Assembly (NCBI GenBank): GCA_900766355.1
Contig: CAAFVD010000034.1
Coordinates: 6,829 to 70,828 of the forward strand
Direction of reading: 5' to 3'
Length of the DNA stretch: 64,000 nucleotides
Source of the DNA: Candidatus Gastranaerophilales bacterium
GTDB lineage: Bacteria; Cyanobacteriota; Vampirovibrionia; Gastranaerophilales; Gastranaerophilaceae
The translations under genes and the position numbers were made by a program. Below the pieces are notes generated by a model. It saw only the letters and a list, made by a program, of their open reading frames with translations. It was not told the origin of the DNA and made no database searches. This document shows, piece by piece, positions 62,727 through 64,000 of this stretch (within the stretch, counting starts at the first letter, position 1; every line of letters starts with the position of its first letter).

Positions 62727-63113
62727 CTATACAACAGTATTAAGATTTGGATTTACTGCATTATTATTTGTTGTATTTTCTGCCTTTTGTGTCTTTTCTC
62801 CTTTATAAGCATCTGCAATATTTACTAACCAAATCAAAATAGGAAGAGCATATAATCCTGTAATACCTAATTTTTGAATCAACGAAAAGTCTTTAGTAGC
62901 AGTTAAAACACATTTTGCCGCACCTGCAGCACCCAACAGTGAAGCACCCCAACTACCAAGAAATAATGCACCCGCCTTATTTCTACCATCTTTGAATTGA
63001 CCAGTACCAGCTAAAAGTGCAGATTGTAACGCTCTGCTTGTACCACCAGTTTTTCTTTGTTCAGTTTTAGGATAATTAACATTAGGATTTACACCTACAC
63101 CATTTACAGACAT
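62727..63113 (-). CDS. small two-helix membrane protein (DUF5683/TM2-like)
   Basis: The 128-residue protein has a polar N-terminus (MSVNGVGVNPNVNYPK). A domain resembling DUF5683/TM2 follows: SALLAGTGQFKDGRNKAGAL (the P/A-G-x-G-Q-F-x-x-G-R turn), a Gly/Ala-rich helix and ITGLYALPILIWLVNIADAY. The C-terminus is Asn-rich. GGAAGG lies upstream. The function is unknown. Confidence 0.65.
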   Translation of the reverse strand: MSVNGVGVNPNVNYPKTEQRKTGGTSRALQSALLAGTGQFKDGRNKAGALFLGSWGASLLGAAGAAKCVLTATKDFSLIQKLGITGLYALPILIWLVNIADAYKGEKTQKAENTTNNNAVNPNLNTVV

Positions 63114-63190
63114 TTATAACCTTCCTTAATTTTAGTAACCTACATTTATACTAAAACAAGAAATTATATAAAATTGCCCCGCCCCACCAC

Positions 63191-63212
63191 ATCATATCAT
63201 ATCATATCATAT
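63191..63212. repeat. ATCAT pentanucleotide tandem repeat
   Basis: Four and a half copies of ATCAT lie about 80-100 bases upstream of the small membrane-protein gene. A GGGGC stretch (minus strand) follows. Copy number could vary between strains. Confidence 0.6.
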
Positions 63213-63329
63213 AGGGTATTATAACTCGATTTCAGCCTTGTTAAATCCTTTTTAATATTTTGTTACATTTAATTGTTTATTAAGATATATTGCTAAAGAA
63301 AGTGACTACATTATTAATAATAAAAAGCT

Positions 63330-63460
63330 GTCATTCAGAGGGCAAAGCCCGATGAATCTCATGCAAACCCAAACAGTCATTCAGAGCCGTAGGCGAAGAA
63401 TCTCACATAAGACAGAAAGCAAGGGTTGTTTGAAATATTTCGCTTTCGCTCAATATGACG
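63330..63460. repeat. cluster of three dispersed palindromic repeats
   Basis: Two direct copies start GTCATTCAGAG (63330-63360 and 63376-63404) and end in GAATCTC. A third (63434-63460) is inverted and ends in GAGCG-type arms (reverse complement CGTCATATTGAGCGAAAGCG). The ends match the repeats at 17260-17436. The core arms vary between copies (GGGC...GCCC, GCC...GGC, CGAAAGCG). Confidence 0.6.
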
Positions 63461-63464
63461 AAAT

Positions 63465-63570
63465 AAAAAAGAGAACTCATTATCCAATGAATTCTCTTTT
63501 TAGTTTAAATAAGAACTTGGCAACTAGTTATCTTCCCTTGAAAATAACCCTCTAATTTTTGTTCGGGATG
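63465..63570 (-). pseudogene. 5S rRNA pseudogene with duplicated terminator
   Basis: The first 73 bases (63465-63537) are identical to 63850-63922, which are the terminator and 3' end of the real 5S gene. The following 33 bases resemble the 5S (ACCCTCTAATTTTT and GTTCGGGATG) but miss about 27 bases of the middle, and the rest of the gene is absent. This is a partial copy left by duplication or rRNA-operon rearrangement. Confidence 0.7.
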
Positions 63571-63849
63571 ACTCTGCCGAGGACGTGATTGAGTATCACG
63601 GACGAGAGGGAAGGGTGGGTAATAAAAAACAAGCCGAGCAGAGCGAATTTCTGTACGTCATTTATGCCGGATAGCGAACAGATTGAGGCTATTGGAACAA
63701 AGTTCCTTTGCTGAAACTCTGTGAGCGTGGAAGAAATTCAAGACAGGCACGAACGAAGTGAGAGATGACAAGCCATAATCGAAAACCACGCTTTTTGATT
63801 TGGCTTGGAACGGTGCCGTTTAATGCGAGGTGCAGTATCATATATAATA
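63571..63849. other. non-coding stretch between 5S copies
   Basis: I see no gene. Local hairpins are GTGATTGAGTATCAC (63586-63600) and CAAGCCA...TGGCTTG (about 63769-63807). GAACGAAGTGAGAGATGAC near 63751 resembles the inverted dispersed repeats. It has higher GC than the flanks. Confidence 0.4.
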
Positions 63850-63850
63850 A

Positions 63851-63886
63851 AAAAAGAGAACTCATTATCCAATGAATTCTCTTTTT
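63851..63886 (-). terminator. rRNA operon terminator
   Basis: AAAAAGAGAA (63851-63860) pairs with TTCTCTTTTT (63877-63886), with an inner TCATT/AATGA stem. It lies just after the 3' end of the leftward 5S gene and is duplicated at 63466-63501. Confidence 0.8.
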
Positions 63887-63897
63887 AGTTTAAATAA

Positions 63898-64000
63898 GAA
63901 CTTGGCAACTAGTTATCTTCCCAGGAAGTGGCCCTCCAAGTATTTTCACCGCAATGAGTCTTTACGACCGTGTTCGGGATGGGAACGGGTGTTTTCCTCA
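63898..64000 (-). rRNA. rrf: 5S ribosomal RNA, 5'-truncated by window edge
   Basis: On the minus strand the sequence has the 5S hallmarks GGAAAACACCCGTTCCCATC then CCGAACACGGTCGTAAAGAC, and GGGAAGATAACTAGTTGCCA before the 3' end. About 103 bases of an expected 115-120 are visible. The rest of the operon lies to the right. The exact 3' end is estimated. Confidence 0.9.

Noticed and set aside
63352..63555. A 67-codon rightward frame across the repeat cluster
   Set aside because: It is built from dispersed repeats and the 5S terminator copy and has no RBS or protein-like pattern.
63571..63849. Fragment of 23S or 16S rRNA
   Set aside because: I could not match it to a conserved rRNA segment, and it lies downstream of the 5S gene.

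Overview
The window is a chromosome segment from a low-GC, Gram-negative-type bacterium. I favour a gut member of the Vampirovibrionia/Melainabacteria (order Gastranaerophilales). The reasons are the AT-rich coding sequence, a B12-dependent class II ribonucleotide reductase, two flagellin-glycosylation-type (Maf/DUF115) proteins, and many short Asn/Ser/Gln-rich proteins without signal peptides that I associate with this lineage. This placement is inferred; the only rRNA here is a partial 5S gene at the right edge. I saw no tRNA gene, prophage, insertion sequence or CRISPR array.

Layout. 1-5.6 kb: the end of ruvB, a small unknown gene, a DUF475 membrane protein, rlmN, a Maf-like protein and dtd. 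5.6-15.1 kb: a surface-glycan region. A left rightward operon encodes a TagF-like polymerase, a class V aminotransferase, a methyltransferase and a TagD-like cytidylyltransferase. It faces a leftward group (unknown transferase-like protein, stand-alone Rossmann domain, Rossmann-TagF fusion, methyltransferase remnant), followed by two rightward Rossmann fusions (acyltransferase and TylF-type methyltransferase). 15.1-35.6 kb: housekeeping genes (dgt, a phosphodiesterase, ispG, a CNNM/CorC-type protein, mutL, uppP, queD, an ABC-F protein) mixed with TPR proteins, a PilZ protein, a second Maf and lineage-type unknown proteins. 35.6-51 kb: a 28-codon mini-gene, glnA, a DegT-like protein, a degenerate HD-GYP protein, a regulator with four GntR-type winged helices, a kinase-like protein, a HIT protein, speE, TPR and phosphoesterase proteins, a histidine kinase and an EF-hand-like protein. 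51-56.2 kb: the leftward infA-rpmJ-rpsM-rpsK-rpsD-rpoA-rplQ-truA-rplM-rpsI operon. 56.2-64 kb: a tagged unknown, a radical SAM protein, an AI-2E-type permease, a GNAT-like protein, class II nrdJ and a small membrane protein. The end is repeat-rich and carries a 5S rRNA pseudogene and the start-truncated real 5S gene.

The strongest new signals are regulatory and architectural. (i) At least twelve genes have a -10 hexamer followed by only 6-7 bases and then the start codon, so their mRNAs should be leaderless. (ii) Four lineage-specific genes share a promoter: a CRP/FNR/NtcA-like palindrome (TGTA-N9/10-TACA) at fixed distance from a GCAA box and a TATA-rich -10. Two copies 40 kb apart have identical spacing. 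(iii) These and related genes encode unrelated folds (kinase-like, GNAT-like, amylase-like, EF-hand-like) that lack signal peptides and often begin with a polar segment containing an N-F-x-G-like motif. They could be a co-regulated set of exported or surface proteins. (iv) One N-terminal Rossmann-like domain is repeated in four glycan genes, each with a different partner. (v) One regulator appears to carry four winged-helix domains.
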